Notes: generated from the sequence alone by a model not told the origin. A DNA stretch of 64,000 bases from a bacterium (GCA_004560375.1 SFVC01000006.1:11350-75349), one strand, 5' to 3'. Positions 14,609-23,342 are shown, counted from the first letter of the stretch. Numbers and translations are program-made.

Positions 14609-16903
14609 TCAGCTCAGGCGCCAGATATCCTCGTTATACTGCGCGATGGTGCGGTCGCTGGAGAAGTAGCCGCTCCGGGCGGTATTCACCAGCATCTTCC
14701 GGGCCCAGGCGGTGCGGTCGCCGTAGTCCGCGATGGCCCGATCCCGGGCGGCGCTGTACGCCTCCACGTCCAGCAGGGCCATGAACCAGTCCTTGGTGGT
14801 GAGATCCGTCCACAGGGCCTTCAGCGCCGCCTCGTCCCCCAGGGCCGTCAGGGCGGGATCCAGCAGGAAGTCCACCAGCGGCTTCACCGCCGGGCGCTCA
14901 TAGTACACCCTGGACTGATACCCCTTGGCGCTGTCCTTGGCCTTCTGATCGTACAGCTCGATGACGTAGTTGCTGCCCGCGCCGAAGGTGTAGATGTTGT
15001 CCGGGCCCACCAGCTCGGCGATCTCCACGTTGGCCCCGTCCAGGGTGCCCAGGGTGACGGCCCCGTTGGCCATGAACTTCATGTTGCCGGTGCCGCTGGC
15101 CTCCTTGGACGCCAGGGAGATCTGCTCGGAGATGTCGCAGGCGGGGATGAGCCGCTCCGCCCAGGTGACGTTGTAGTTCTCCACCATGGCCACATGGAGC
15201 CAGGGCCGCACCTGGGGATCGCTCTCGATGAGCTTCCGCAGGCACAGGATCAGGTGGATGATGTGCTTGGCCATCACATAGGCCGGGGCGGCCTTGGCGC
15301 CGAACACCACGGTGACGGGCCGCTCCGGGATCTTCCCGGCCTTGATCTCCAGGTATTTGCGGATGATATACAAAGCGTTCATCTGCTGGCGCTTATACTC
15401 GTGGAGCCGCTTCACCTGGATGTCGAACACGGCGTCGGGGTTGAGCCGGATGCCGTACTGATCCCGGGCGAACAGCTGGTCGGCCCGGCGCTTGTTGGCG
15501 GCCTTGATGTCCAGCAGTTTGTCCAGCACCGCGCTGTCGTTGTAGAAGTCCATCAGCCTGTTCAGCCGGGTGGGGTCGGTACGCCACTCCGGCCCCACGC
15601 ACTCGTCCAGCAGGGCGGCCAGCTGGGGATTGCACACCTCCAGCCAGCGGCGCAGGGTGACGCCGTTGGTCTTGTTGTTGAACTTGGCGGGGTAGAGGTC
15701 GTAGAAGGGCTTGAGCTCGGACTTTTTCAGGATCTCCGTGTGAAGGGCGGCCACGCCGTTCACCGAGTAGCCGTAGTGGATGTCCAGATGGGCCATGTGG
15801 ACGATCTCCTTGCCCGCCGCCCCCTGGAGGATGGCGACCCGGGAATCGGAATGAGCGGCCTTGGCCCGCGCGTCCAGCTCCTTGAGGATGGGCACCAGTT
15901 GGGGGGCCACCTTCTCAATGAAGCTGAGGGGCCACTTCTCCAGCGCCTCCGCCAGGATGGTGTGGTTGGTGTAGGCGCAGGTCTTGGACACCTGCTCCAC
16001 CGCCGCGTCCATAGACAGGCCCCGCTGGGTCAGCAGCCGCACCAGCTCCGGAATCACCATGGAGGGGTGGGTGTCGTTGATCTGGACGGCCACGTGCTGG
16101 CTGAGGGTCTCGGGGGAACAGCCCCGCTCCTCCAGCTCCTTCAAGATGAGCTGGGCCCCGGCGGACACCATGAAATACTGCTGGTATACCCGCAGCAGCC
16201 TCCCCGCCTCGTCGCTGTCGTCGGGGTAGAGGAAGGAGGTCAGCCGGGCGGGCAGGTCGGTCTTGTCGAAGTCGATGCCGTCGGCGGGGGCGGGGGCGGG
16301 CTGCTCCACGTCAAACAGGTGGAGCCGGTTGGCCACGCCGCTGTTGGCCCCGGGCACGGCGATGTCAAAGAGCCTGGCCTTCACCGGGCCGAAGCCGAAG
16401 GGCACCTCGAATTCCACGCCGGTGGGGATCAGCCAGCTCTCGTCCTCAATCCAGGGGTTGGGCCGCTCGTACTGTTGGCGATGGCGGAACTCCTGCTGGA
16501 ACAGGCCGTAGTGGTAATTGAGGCCCACCCCGTCCCCGGGCAGGCCCAGGGCGGCGATGGAGTCCAGGAAGCAGGCGGCCAGCCGGCCCAGCCCGCCGTT
16601 GCCCAGGGAGGGCTCGGGCTCCGCGTCCTCCAGGTTGGGCAGGGACTTTCCGCACTCAGCCAGGGCGGCGTTCACCTCGTTGTAAACGCCCAGGGCCAGC
16701 AGGTTGTTGCTCAGCAGCTTGCCGATGAGAAACTCGGCGGAGAAGTAGTACAGCTTGCGCTCCCCCGTAGGGGCGGGGCGGGCAGCAGACAGCTCCTGGG
16801 TGAGCTGGAGCAGGGCATGGTAGAGCTGGCTGTCGCCGCACTGGGACAGCTCCAGCCCGTACCTGGCCCGGGTGATCTCCTGGAGGCGTTTTTTCACGTC
16901 CAT
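14609..16903 (-). CDS. glgP: glycogen/starch/alpha-glucan phosphorylase
   Basis: Releases glucose-1-phosphate from alpha-1,4-glucans. 764 aa, family GT35. It has the N-terminal EPSLGNGGLGRLAACFLDS signature, the QINDTHPSMVIPELVR region, and the pyridoxal-phosphate lysine in the C-terminal EASGTGNMKFMANGAVT motif. The ATG at 16903 (MDVKKRLQE) follows GAAAGGAG; a TTG extension to 16987 begins inside the promoter. It lies 102 bp downstream of malQ with its own promoter, so it can be read alone or with malQ. Confidence 0.95.
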   Translation of the reverse strand: MDVKKRLQEITRARYGLELSQCGDSQLYHALLQLTQELSAARPAPTGERKLYYFSAEFLIGKLLSNNLLALGVYNEVNAALAECGKSLPNLEDAEPEPSLGNGGLGRLAACFLDSIAALGLPGDGVGLNYHYGLFQQEFRHRQQYERPNPWIEDESWLIPTGVEFEVPFGFGPVKARLFDIAVPGANSGVANRLHLFDVEQPAPAPADGIDFDKTDLPARLTSFLYPDDSDEAGRLLRVYQQYFMVSAGAQLILKELEERGCSPETLSQHVAVQINDTHPSMVIPELVRLLTQRGLSMDAAVEQVSKTCAYTNHTILAEALEKWPLSFIEKVAPQLVPILKELDARAKAAHSDSRVAILQGAAGKEIVHMAHLDIHYGYSVNGVAALHTEILKKSELKPFYDLYPAKFNNKTNGVTLRRWLEVCNPQLAALLDECVGPEWRTDPTRLNRLMDFYNDSAVLDKLLDIKAANKRRADQLFARDQYGIRLNPDAVFDIQVKRLHEYKRQQMNALYIIRKYLEIKAGKIPERPVTVVFGAKAAPAYVMAKHIIHLILCLRKLIESDPQVRPWLHVAMVENYNVTWAERLIPACDISEQISLASKEASGTGNMKFMANGAVTLGTLDGANVEIAELVGPDNIYTFGAGSNYVIELYDQKAKDSAKGYQSRVYYERPAVKPLVDFLLDPALTALGDEAALKALWTDLTTKDWFMALLDVEAYSAARDRAIADYGDRTAWARKMLVNTARSGYFSSDRTIAQYNEDIWRLS

Positions 16904-16958
16904 CAAAATAGTCTCCTTTCCAAACAGCACAATGCGGCTGGATACGTTTCCAGGCCAG

Positions 16959-16987
16959 AGTATACCCCGCAGCCCCAGGCCCGTCAA
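16959..16987 (-). promoter_or_regulatory. glgP promoter
   Basis: Minus strand TTGACG (16987-16982), 17-nt spacer, TATACT (16964-16959). Confidence 0.7.
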
Positions 16988-17005
16988 CGGTCAAAATCAC
17001 CAAAT

Positions 17006-18562
17006 TCAGCGGGATCCGGCCTTCCGGCTGATCCGTCCCGGCGCTTTTCCCTGTTTTTGGGCCTTCTTCGGGGCCCCGGGGGCGGGCAGCCGGTGATAGA
17101 GGGCCATGGACTGCCGCAGCCGCTCCGCCAGCGCCCCGTCCGCCTGACCGGGCAGCATCCGCCACTGCCAGTTGCCCCCCAGGGTGGAGGGGACGTTGAT
17201 TCGGCCCTCCTGACCGAGAGACAGCAGATCCTGCATCTGCATCACCGCCAGATCGGCCACGCTGGCCCAGCCCCCCCGCATGACCCCCCAGGCCCAGCCC
17301 TCCCGCCGGGTGAGCTGGAAGTACCCCTTGGCATAGCGCCGGGTCTTGGCAGGGGCGGCAGCCAGCCAGCCCTCGATGGTCTCGTTGTCGTGGGTGGCGG
17401 CGTACACCACGCAGTTGCGGGGGTAGTTGTGGGGCAGGTACTCGCTATCCGAGCCCTTGGGGTCGAAAGCGAACTCCAGCACCTTCATGCCGGGGTAGCC
17501 CGTGTCCCGCAACAGCTTGCGAACCGACGGAGTGAGAAAGCCCAGATCCTCGGCGATGATCTGGCGCTTGCCCAGTTCTTGATTGACCGCCTTGAAGAAC
17601 TCCAAACCCGGCCCCGGCTTCCAGCGGCCGTTCCGGGCGGTCTTGTCCCCAAAGGGGATGGCATAGTATTCGTCGAAGCCCCGGAAGTGGTCGATCCGCA
17701 GCACGTCGAACAGCCGGAACTGAAAGCCGATCCGCCGCAGCCACCAGCGGTAGCCGTCCTCCTTCATCTTCTCCCAGTCAAAGAGGGGGTTGCCCCACAG
17801 CTGACCGTCGGCGGTAAAGGCGTCCGGCGGGCAGCCCGCCACCTCCACCGGGTTCAGATCGGCGTCGGTCTGGAACTGCTTGGGGTCGGCCCACATATCG
17901 GCGCTGTCCCGGGCGGCGTAGATGGGCAGATCCCCGATGATGGAGATCCCCTTGGCCCCGGCCAGCGCCTTCAGCGCGTCCCACTGGCGGAAGAACAGGT
18001 ACTGCACCCCCCGCCAGAAGTCCAGCTCCCCCGCCAGCCGGGCTTTGGCGGCGGCCAGGGCGTTGGGCCTGCGAAGCCGCTCCCCCTCCGGCCACTGATC
18101 CCAGGAGATACCGCCGTGCTCCCCCTTCAGGGCCATGAACAGGGCGTAGTCCTCCAGCCAGTGGCCGTTCTCCTCCAAGAAGGCGGCGTAGTCCGCCGGG
18201 GGGGCGGCCAGCAGCCGCTCCACTGCGCGGCGCAGCACCGGGTAGCGCTTTTCGTACAGCAGGGCGTAGTCCACCCGCTCGGGGCTTCCCCAGTCTATGC
18301 CCCGATAGTCCGCCGGTTCCAGCAGGCCGTCCGCCGCCAGGTCGTCCAGGTCGATGAAGTAGGGGTTACCCGCGAAGGAGGAGAAGGACTGGTAGGGGGA
18401 GTCCCCATAGCTGGTGGGCCCCACGGGCAGGAGCTGCCAATAGCTCTGGCCCCCGGCCTGGAGGAAGTCCAGGAACTCCCGGGCGGCCCGCCCCAGCGTC
18501 CCGATCCCGCAGGGGGAGGGGAGGGAAAAGATGGGCATCAAAATGCCGGCGCTTCGCTTCAT
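17006..18562 (-). CDS. malQ: 4-alpha-glucanotransferase (amylomaltase)
   Basis: GH77 disproportionating enzyme, 518 aa (usual ~500). Recognised by SLPSPCGIGTLG near the N terminus, GDSPYQSFSSFAGNPYFIDL, the catalytic region DHFRGFDEYYAIPFG, AEDLGF and ATHDNETIEGW. The C terminus carries a short basic Pro/Gln/Lys tail. The start overlaps the SprT gene stop by 4 nt (ATGA). Works with GlgP: it reshuffles short dextrins so that the phosphorylase can continue. Confidence 0.95.
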   Translation of the reverse strand: MKRSAGILMPIFSLPSPCGIGTLGRAAREFLDFLQAGGQSYWQLLPVGPTSYGDSPYQSFSSFAGNPYFIDLDDLAADGLLEPADYRGIDWGSPERVDYALLYEKRYPVLRRAVERLLAAPPADYAAFLEENGHWLEDYALFMALKGEHGGISWDQWPEGERLRRPNALAAAKARLAGELDFWRGVQYLFFRQWDALKALAGAKGISIIGDLPIYAARDSADMWADPKQFQTDADLNPVEVAGCPPDAFTADGQLWGNPLFDWEKMKEDGYRWWLRRIGFQFRLFDVLRIDHFRGFDEYYAIPFGDKTARNGRWKPGPGLEFFKAVNQELGKRQIIAEDLGFLTPSVRKLLRDTGYPGMKVLEFAFDPKGSDSEYLPHNYPRNCVVYAATHDNETIEGWLAAAPAKTRRYAKGYFQLTRREGWAWGVMRGGWASVADLAVMQMQDLLSLGQEGRINVPSTLGGNWQWRMLPGQADGALAERLRQSMALYHRLPAPGAPKKAQKQGKAPGRISRKAGSR

Positions 18563-19098
18563 GTTCTCTCGTCACCTTTCTCATGGCCTATGGCCCGCAC
18601 CCCGGCCACGGGCTCCACCCGCAGCGTGCCGCCGCAGGCGCAGCGGTACCGCCCGGGATGATCCACCAGGGGGGAGCGCTTCATCCGGGGCAGGCGCCGC
18701 CCGCACCGCTGGCACACCACATAGTACCGCACCGGGCGGTCGTCCTCAATGCCCAGGGCATCGTAGTTGTCGGTGCGCTGGATCTCGTAGCCGTAGGCGG
18801 CGTTCATCCGCTGGGCGTACCCCCGCCACCGGGGGCCGTGGTTGGAGCAGCCGCAGCAGGTATGGAGCACCTCGTGGCACAGCACCTGCATCACCGCCCG
18901 CTCCGAGCCCTCCCGGGCCAGCTGGGCGGACAGCTCGATGGTGTACCGCCCCTCCCGGCGGACGCAGCAGCCGAAGCGGGTGCGGGCCCTTTGGTTCAGC
19001 CGCACCCGGGGGCAGATATGCGGGGACACGGGGATGTTCACGGCCCGGGCCTGGGCCACCGCCCGGGCCAGCAGCCTGTCCACGTCCTCCTGGGTCAT
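18559..19098 (-). CDS. SprT-like zinc metalloprotease-fold protein
   Basis: 179 aa. The zinc-site helix HEVLHTCCGCSNHGPRW (about residues 86-102) matches the SprT HExxH...H pattern. A C-terminal zinc ribbon has CQRCG and CACGG pairs. The ATG at 19098 lies after GGGGGTGGGG; a frame extension to 19161 starts in the promoter. It is the first gene of a unit with malQ; no functional link to glycogen is known. SprT relatives act on DNA-protein crosslinks, but this is not shown here. Confidence 0.85.
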   Translation of the reverse strand: MTQEDVDRLLARAVAQARAVNIPVSPHICPRVRLNQRARTRFGCCVRREGRYTIELSAQLAREGSERAVMQVLCHEVLHTCCGCSNHGPRWRGYAQRMNAAYGYEIQRTDNYDALGIEDDRPVRYYVVCQRCGRRLPRMKRSPLVDHPGRYRCACGGTLRVEPVAGVRAIGHEKGDERT

Positions 19099-19132
19099 GT
19101 CCCCACCCCCTGTCGATTTTTTAACATTGCCC

Positions 19133-19161
19133 ACTATATCACCATGGCGCATAAAAATCAA
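19133..19161 (-). promoter_or_regulatory. promoter of the sprT-like-malQ unit
   Basis: Minus strand TTGATT (19161-19156), 17-nt spacer, TATAGT (19138-19133). Its -35 borders the tail of the sfsA terminator. Confidence 0.65.
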
Positions 19162-19182
19162 GGGAGGGCGGAAGCCCTCCCT
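19161..19182 (-). terminator. intrinsic terminator of sfsA
   Basis: AGGGAGGGC stem with a short loop, then TTGATTTTTATG on minus, beginning 6 nt after the stop. Confidence 0.8.
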
Positions 19183-19188
19183 CTCCGG

Positions 19189-19917
19189 TCACAGCACCAC
19201 GGGCACAGGGGCGGTCATGACCAAACTGTCCGCCGTGACGGCGCACTCCACCGCCAGCACCTTCACCCCCGCTGCCGCCGCCTCCCGCAGGGCCGCGCCG
19301 AAGGCCGGGTGGGTGCGGTCGTTGGGGGAGAAGGCCCCCATCCCCTCCATCTGGATCACAAAGCACACCGCCGCCTCATACCCCGCCCCCCGGCAGGCCG
19401 CCAGCTCCCGCAGGTGCTTCACCCCCCGCTCCGTGGGAGCGTCGGGGAACAGGGCCAGGCCGTCCTCCTCCAGGGTGCACCCCTTGACCTCAATAAAGCC
19501 CCGCCGGGGCGGGAATTTGTCCGCCGCGCCCGACAGCTCCCAGTAGAAATCAAACCGGGAATTACCCCAGGTTGTCTCCGGGCGGAGCAAGGTGGGCCTG
19601 GGCAGGCCCAGATCCGCGCCCTCTCCCGCCGCCATCCACTCCCCAAACACCCGGTTGGGGGCCTGGGCGTCCAGGTTGATCAGCAGGGGCGGCAGATCCG
19701 GGCGGGCCTTTTCCACCGCCACCAGGTCGTACCTCGTCTTACGGGCCGGGTTGGCGCTCCCCTCCAGGTAGACCGTGCACCCCGGCACCAGCAGTTCCCG
19801 ACAGCGGCCGGTATTTTTGACATGGACGGTTTCCGCCTGTCCGTCCACCTCCACCTGGGCGATGAAGCGGTTGGGCCGGGACAGGAACACCGCCCGGTGG
19901 ATATCCCGATAGGTCAC
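19189..19917 (-). CDS. sfsA: SfsA-family DNA/RNA nuclease
   Basis: 242 aa, full-length SfsA. N-terminal FLSRPNRFIAQVEVDG and HVKNTGRCRELLVPG motifs (OB-like part), then the nuclease-like half with DFYWELSG, FIEVKGCTLEEDGLALFPDAPTERG and a conserved FVIQMEGMGAFSPN segment. First described as a sugar-fermentation stimulation protein, later as a nuclease. The ATG overlaps the stop of the FUSC-type gene by 4 nt, so the two are co-translated. Confidence 0.93.
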   Translation of the reverse strand: MTYRDIHRAVFLSRPNRFIAQVEVDGQAETVHVKNTGRCRELLVPGCTVYLEGSANPARKTRYDLVAVEKARPDLPPLLINLDAQAPNRVFGEWMAAGEGADLGLPRPTLLRPETTWGNSRFDFYWELSGAADKFPPRRGFIEVKGCTLEEDGLALFPDAPTERGVKHLRELAACRGAGYEAAVCFVIQMEGMGAFSPNDRTHPAFGAALREAAAAGVKVLAVECAVTADSLVMTAPVPVVL

Positions 19918-20576
19918 GGCGTACCCTCCCCGCCGTCCTCCCGGGGAAGCTCCGGGGCGGGCTCCGCTTCCTTTGGGGCCGGGGGCGCGTCCGCCGGCGC
20001 TCCCTCCGGGCTGTCCGGGGACGGAACAGACGCCCCCTCCGGGGCTGCGGCCGCCGGGGCCTGGGCGGGGGTATGGTAGGGCAGGAGTATGTCCACCCCG
20101 CAGGCCAGCGCCACCCCGATCAGCGTCTCAAACAGCCGCTCAATGGAGTAGATCACAGGGGTGTCCCCCACGCTGTGGTTGACGGTGACGCACAGGAACA
20201 CAATGCAGGCCATGGCGGCGCTCCCGGGCTTTTTGATCAGCAGGCACAGCTCGATGATGGGGATCAGCATCAGGGCAAGCACCGCGTACCGGGCCAGCTC
20301 GATATACAGGATACCCACCACATCCAGCAGGTACACCACCGCCACCCCAGCCACGCCGCCGATGAGGGTGCCGGTCATCCGGTTGATGGAGGATTCAATG
20401 GTCTTGCCCGCCGAGTTCTGCACACACACCACGGCGGCGATCATGGAGTAGAAGCCGGACTTCTCCCGAGCCCAGGCCAGCACACCGCACACGAACACGG
20501 CGAGCACCGTCTTGATGATCCGCATCCCCACGTGCCGCCGGTGCTCGGGGGATATTGCGGGGGTTTGCCCTCCCAT
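19914..20576 (-). CDS. FUSC / aromatic-acid-exporter-like membrane protein
   Basis: 220 aa. Residues 18-165 hold about five or six transmembrane helices with the REKSGFYSMIAAVVCVQNSAGKTIE and RMTGTLIGGVAGV motifs of FUSC/ArAE proteins. The C-terminal 45 residues are a Pro/Ala/Glu-rich soluble tail with no helix. Shorter than the fused exporters with a cytoplasmic domain. The ATG follows AAAGGAGG. It is the first gene of an operon with sfsA. Substrate unknown. Confidence 0.85.
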   Translation of the reverse strand: MGGQTPAISPEHRRHVGMRIIKTVLAVFVCGVLAWAREKSGFYSMIAAVVCVQNSAGKTIESSINRMTGTLIGGVAGVAVVYLLDVVGILYIELARYAVLALMLIPIIELCLLIKKPGSAAMACIVFLCVTVNHSVGDTPVIYSIERLFETLIGVALACGVDILLPYHTPAQAPAAAAPEGASVPSPDSPEGAPADAPPAPKEAEPAPELPREDGGEGTP

Positions 20577-20613
20577 AGCGCGCCTCCTTTGCGTTTAGTA
20601 TTGGCTTAAGACT

Positions 20614-20643
20614 ATCATACCATACGGAAGGCGGAGGGCGCAA
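20614..20643 (-). promoter_or_regulatory. promoter of the FUSC-sfsA operon
   Basis: Minus strand TTGCGC (20643-20638), 18-nt spacer, TATGAT (20619-20614). Confidence 0.55.
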
Positions 20644-20702
20644 CCGTTTTCCCCCGGCGGGGGAGCGGGCAAAATTTTGCACAGGTTTCTTTGCAAAACC
20701 CG

Positions 20703-20731
20703 TTGACAAGAAAACTTGGCGGCGCTATGAT
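20703..20731 (+). promoter_or_regulatory. promoter of the DUF6442-XRE operon
   Basis: TTGACA (20703-20708), 17-nt spacer, TATGAT (20726-20731). Confidence 0.85.
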
Positions 20732-20766
20732 AGGGATACCAAGTAAACTTGGCAGCACGAACTTGG
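20714..20766. promoter_or_regulatory. ACTTGG repeat operator array
   Basis: Perfect palindrome CCAAGT-AA-ACTTGG at 20739-20752, just after the -10 box, with extra direct ACTTGG half-sites at 20714-20719 (inside the promoter spacer) and 20761-20766 (at the ribosome site). Most likely the binding array of the co-transcribed XRE regulator. Confidence 0.7.
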
Positions 20767-20777
20767 AGGGTTCCAAC

Positions 20778-21104
20778 ATGGAGAAAGACGAAATTTTGAA
20801 AAAGAGCCGGGAGGAGAACAAAAACCGGGACTTTGTAGAGGAGGAGGCCGTCAACAGGGCCAACGCCGTTGCTTTCTCGGTGGGAATGATGGTGTGCGGC
20901 CTGCTCAGCGTGCTCCACGCCATCTTCCTGGAGAGCGTGGAGTTCAGCGTGTGGGTGGTGATGTGGGCCATCTCGGCGTCTGTGTTCCTGGTGAAGTACC
21001 GCCGCCTCCACAAGCGGCATGAGCTGATCTTCGGACTGTTTTATGGGGCGCTGTCCATCTTCTTTTTCGTGCTCTACCTCCGCCGGACGCTGGGGGTATT
21101 TTGA
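20778..21104 (+). CDS. DUF6442-like membrane protein
   Basis: 108 aa. The N terminus MEKDEILKKSREENKNRDFVEEEA is the signature of DUF6442 as I recall it. Three hydrophobic segments follow (about 38-58, 62-80, 90-107). The ATG at 20778 follows GGAGGG; the longer frame starts in the promoter. The stop overlaps the XRE start (TGATG), so the pair is translationally coupled, as these membrane proteins usually are with a small XRE regulator. Function unknown. Confidence 0.85.
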   Translation: MEKDEILKKSREENKNRDFVEEEAVNRANAVAFSVGMMVCGLLSVLHAIFLESVEFSVWVVMWAISASVFLVKYRRLHKRHELIFGLFYGALSIFFFVLYLRRTLGVF

Positions 21105-21310
21105 TGGACGAAAGCCTGATTCTGAAAAACCGTCTCAAGGAGGCCCGGTCGGAAAAGGGCCTGTCCCAGGCGGCGCTGGCGGAGCTGGTGGGGGTGTCCC
21201 GGAACACCATCAGCTCCATCGAGACGGGGCAGTTCAGCCCCACCGCCAAGCTGGCGCTGATTTTGTGCGTGGCGCTGGACAAGAAATTCGAGGAGCTGTT
21301 CTACTTCTGA
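21104..21310 (+). CDS. small XRE-family transcriptional regulator
   Basis: 68 aa, essentially only the helix-turn-helix: LKEARSEKGLSQAALAELVG, then VSRNTISSIETGQFSP and the tail LALILCVALDKKFEELFYF. This is the classical YvaO/YgzD-like clostridial type that accompanies small membrane proteins. I chose the ATG at 21104 overlapping the previous stop. Probably binds the ACTTGG array upstream of the operon. Confidence 0.92.
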   Translation: MDESLILKNRLKEARSEKGLSQAALAELVGVSRNTISSIETGQFSPTAKLALILCVALDKKFEELFYF

Positions 21311-21319
21311 GCGCAAAAC

Positions 21320-21348
21320 GCCCCCTCCGCCCGGCGGACGGAGGGGGC
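21320..21348 (+). terminator. terminator between convergent units
   Basis: GCCCCCTCCG stem (21320-21329 with 21339-21348). The tails are CGTTGTTTAC on plus and GTTTTGC on minus, so it probably serves both the XRE gene and the ABC-2 permease gene. Confidence 0.7.
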
Positions 21349-21354
21349 CGTTGT

Positions 21355-22008
21355 TTACAGATCCTGATTGCCGTAGAAGCGCCGGGACAGCAGGAAGGAC
21401 AGGGCCAGCAGGATCAGCCCGCCCACCGCCGCGACGGCGGGGATGGCAAACACCTGCTCCATGGTGGGCTCCTCCAGGGACTTGAGCCAGTCCAGGCCCC
21501 CAAAAGGTACCAGGACGATGGTGCCCAGCAGGAACACCACGCCCAGCACGCCGGCCAGCATGATCCGGGCCCGCTCCGAGCCGAACTTGTACAGCAGGGG
21601 CAGCATAGCGGCGTTCATCAGCATGGAGAGCACGACGCAGACGGCGCAGGTGAGCAGATACTGCCCCAGATCCTCCTCCATGCGGCCCGCCAGACTCAGA
21701 GCCACCCCCAGCAGGGCGGTTACGGCGGCGGAAAAGACAAACAGGATCAGCACCGACAAGTACCGCGCCGCCACCGTCTTGGCACGGCCCACCGGCAGGG
21801 ACAGGCCGTACACGTCCCACTTGGCCTGCTTGTCGTAGGCGAACACGTTCAGGGGCAGGATGGCCGTCATCACCATCATAAAGCCGCCCACGAAGGAGGC
21901 CGACCAGAACCCGGAAAACGCCACCGCCGCGTAGATCAGTAAAATCATCAGATAGCTGCGTAGGGTCTTACGCAGGATGAGGAAGTCCTTCCAAATCAGC
22001 CCGGTCAT
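21355..22008 (-). CDS. ABC-2 type permease
   Basis: 217 aa with six predicted helices. It starts MTGLIWKDFLILRKTLRSYL, which is typical for the clostridial ABC-2 permeases partnered with GntR/YtrA regulators. The ATG at 22008 overlaps the ATPase stop by 4 nt; a longer frame to 22236 only shadows the ATPase gene. It forms an exporter with the ATPase encoded upstream. YtrA-linked transporters respond to cell-wall-active peptides in other Firmicutes; here that is inference. Confidence 0.85.
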   Translation of the reverse strand: MTGLIWKDFLILRKTLRSYLMILLIYAAVAFSGFWSASFVGGFMMVMTAILPLNVFAYDKQAKWDVYGLSLPVGRAKTVAARYLSVLILFVFSAAVTALLGVALSLAGRMEEDLGQYLLTCAVCVVLSMLMNAAMLPLLYKFGSERARIMLAGVLGVVFLLGTIVLVPFGGLDWLKSLEEPTMEQVFAIPAVAAVGGLILLALSFLLSRRFYGNQDL

Positions 22009-22853
22009 GCTTGCTCCCCCTTTACAATAAATACCATCAACTCGTCCAGCGTCACCGGCTCCACCGTCAGCCGGGGATAGAGGCGCTGGAAGTCGCCCCG
22101 GCGCCGGATGAGGGCCTCGGTGGAGAACTGGCTTTTCCGGGTGGACACGAGGTAGCCCCGATCCACCTGCTCCAGATCCGCCCGGGTGCACACCAGCCGG
22201 CCGTAGCTCTCCAGCAGGCGATCCTTCTCGTCGCACAGCAGCAGCTTCCCCTGATGGAGATAGGCGATATAGTCCGCCACCTTCTCCAGATCCGAGGTGA
22301 TGTGGCTGGATATGAGGATAGCGTGATCCTCGTCGGAGACAAAGGCCAGGAACTCGTCCAGGATCTCGTCCCGCACCACCGGGTCAAGCCCCGCCGTGGC
22401 CTCGTCCAGCAGCAGGAGGCGGGGCCGGTGGGCCAGCGCCGCCGCCAGGGACAGCTTCATCCGCATACCCCGGGACAGCTCCTTGATGTTCTTCGTCCCG
22501 GACAGGCCGAATTTGTCCAGATAGTCCCGGTACAGCCCCTTATCCCAGGTCTTGAACACCCGGCACAGCACCGTCTCCACGTCCTTGATCCGCAGGTACT
22601 CGGAGAAGAAGCAGTCGTCCAGTACAATGCCGATGTCCTCCTTGGCGTGATCCGGGTCGGTGCCCAGCAGGGTGACCGCCCCGGCGGTGGGCCGGGTGAT
22701 GCCCAGCATGGACTTGATCAGGGTGGTTTTGCCCGCACCGTTCTCCCCGATGAGGCCCAGGATGGTGCCGCCGGGCACCTGAAGGTCGATGGGCCCCAGG
22801 GTGAAGGTCTTGTACTCCTTGACAAGGCCCTTGACTTCAATACAATTTGTCAT
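22005..22853 (-). CDS. ABC transporter ATP-binding protein, YtrB-like
   Basis: 282 aa. Walker A GENGAGKTT (about 37-45), signature LSRGMRMKLSLAAAL, Walker B LLLLDEATAGLDP and the switch histidine ISSHITSD. The C-terminal ~80 residues are a helper domain as in antibiotic/peptide exporters. Its ATG follows 3 nt after the GntR stop, so regulator, ATPase and permease form one operon. Confidence 0.92.
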   Translation of the reverse strand: MTNCIEVKGLVKEYKTFTLGPIDLQVPGGTILGLIGENGAGKTTLIKSMLGITRPTAGAVTLLGTDPDHAKEDIGIVLDDCFFSEYLRIKDVETVLCRVFKTWDKGLYRDYLDKFGLSGTKNIKELSRGMRMKLSLAAALAHRPRLLLLDEATAGLDPVVRDEILDEFLAFVSDEDHAILISSHITSDLEKVADYIAYLHQGKLLLCDEKDRLLESYGRLVCTRADLEQVDRGYLVSTRKSQFSTEALIRRRGDFQRLYPRLTVEPVTLDELMVFIVKGEQA

Positions 22854-22856
22854 AAG

Positions 22857-23231
22857 TCATTCCTCATTATACAAGGTGTTAAGCATTTCGGTGAGCTCGT
22901 CCAGGCCCACGGCCCCGGCCTTCGCCGCGTCCACCGCCTGGGACAGATGCTCCTCCACCTGGCACAGTACGGCCTCCCGCCGGGTCTCCCGGTTCTGGGC
23001 GGCCACGAAGCAGCCCTTGCCGGGGACGGTGGTGAGGAAGCCCTCCCGCTCCAGCTCCTCATAGGCCCGTTTGGTGGTGATCACCGAGATCCGGAGATCC
23101 CGGGCCAGCAGCCGCATGGAGGGCAGGGCCTCGCCCTCGGGCAGCACGCCGGAAAGGATGAGCCCTTTCAGCTGGCGGACGATCTGCTCATAGATCGGCG
23201 CCCGGTCGGAATTGCTGATGATGATGTCCAT
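22857..23231 (-). CDS. GntR-family repressor, YtrA subfamily
   Basis: 124 aa: a winged helix (about 10-75) with IYEQIVRQLKGLILSG, LPSMRLLARDLRISVITTKRAYEELE and EGFLTTVPGKGCFV, then a short two-helix C terminus (YtrA type, no effector domain). The ATG at 23231 follows GAGGTG; the frame extension to 23438 crosses the promoter. It should bind the AT-rich palindrome at its own transcription start and repress the operon. Confidence 0.93.
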   Translation of the reverse strand: MDIIISNSDRAPIYEQIVRQLKGLILSGVLPEGEALPSMRLLARDLRISVITTKRAYEELEREGFLTTVPGKGCFVAAQNRETRREAVLCQVEEHLSQAVDAAKAGAVGLDELTEMLNTLYNEE

Positions 23232-23255
23232 GGTGCACCTCGCTGGTTTTTGTTC

Positions 23256-23277
23256 CCGCCCCGCCTGGGCGGGGCGG
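23256..23277 (-). promoter_or_regulatory. GC stem-loop in the gntR 5' UTR
   Basis: CCGCCCCGCC paired with GGCGGGGCGG, 25 nt before the ATG and about 60 nt after the predicted start. No U run. Confidence 0.4.
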
Positions 23278-23322
23278 AGGGGATCCACCTCGCTGGGGCG
23301 CCGCTCGTCAGCGACGCCCGAA

Positions 23323-23342
23323 ATATTGTATATATACGATAT
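23323..23342. promoter_or_regulatory. probable YtrA-type operator
   Basis: A 20-bp AT-rich inverted repeat (ATAT-x-GTATATATAC-x-ATAT) with one imperfect pair. It lies exactly at the predicted transcription start of the gntR-ABC operon. Confidence 0.75.

Noticed and set aside
15194..18661. A very long open frame on plus, opposite glgP and malQ.
   Set aside because: It is the mirror of GC-rich coding sequence: no ribosome site, low-complexity Gly/Val/Leu/His/Gln composition, and it crosses two well-defined genes.
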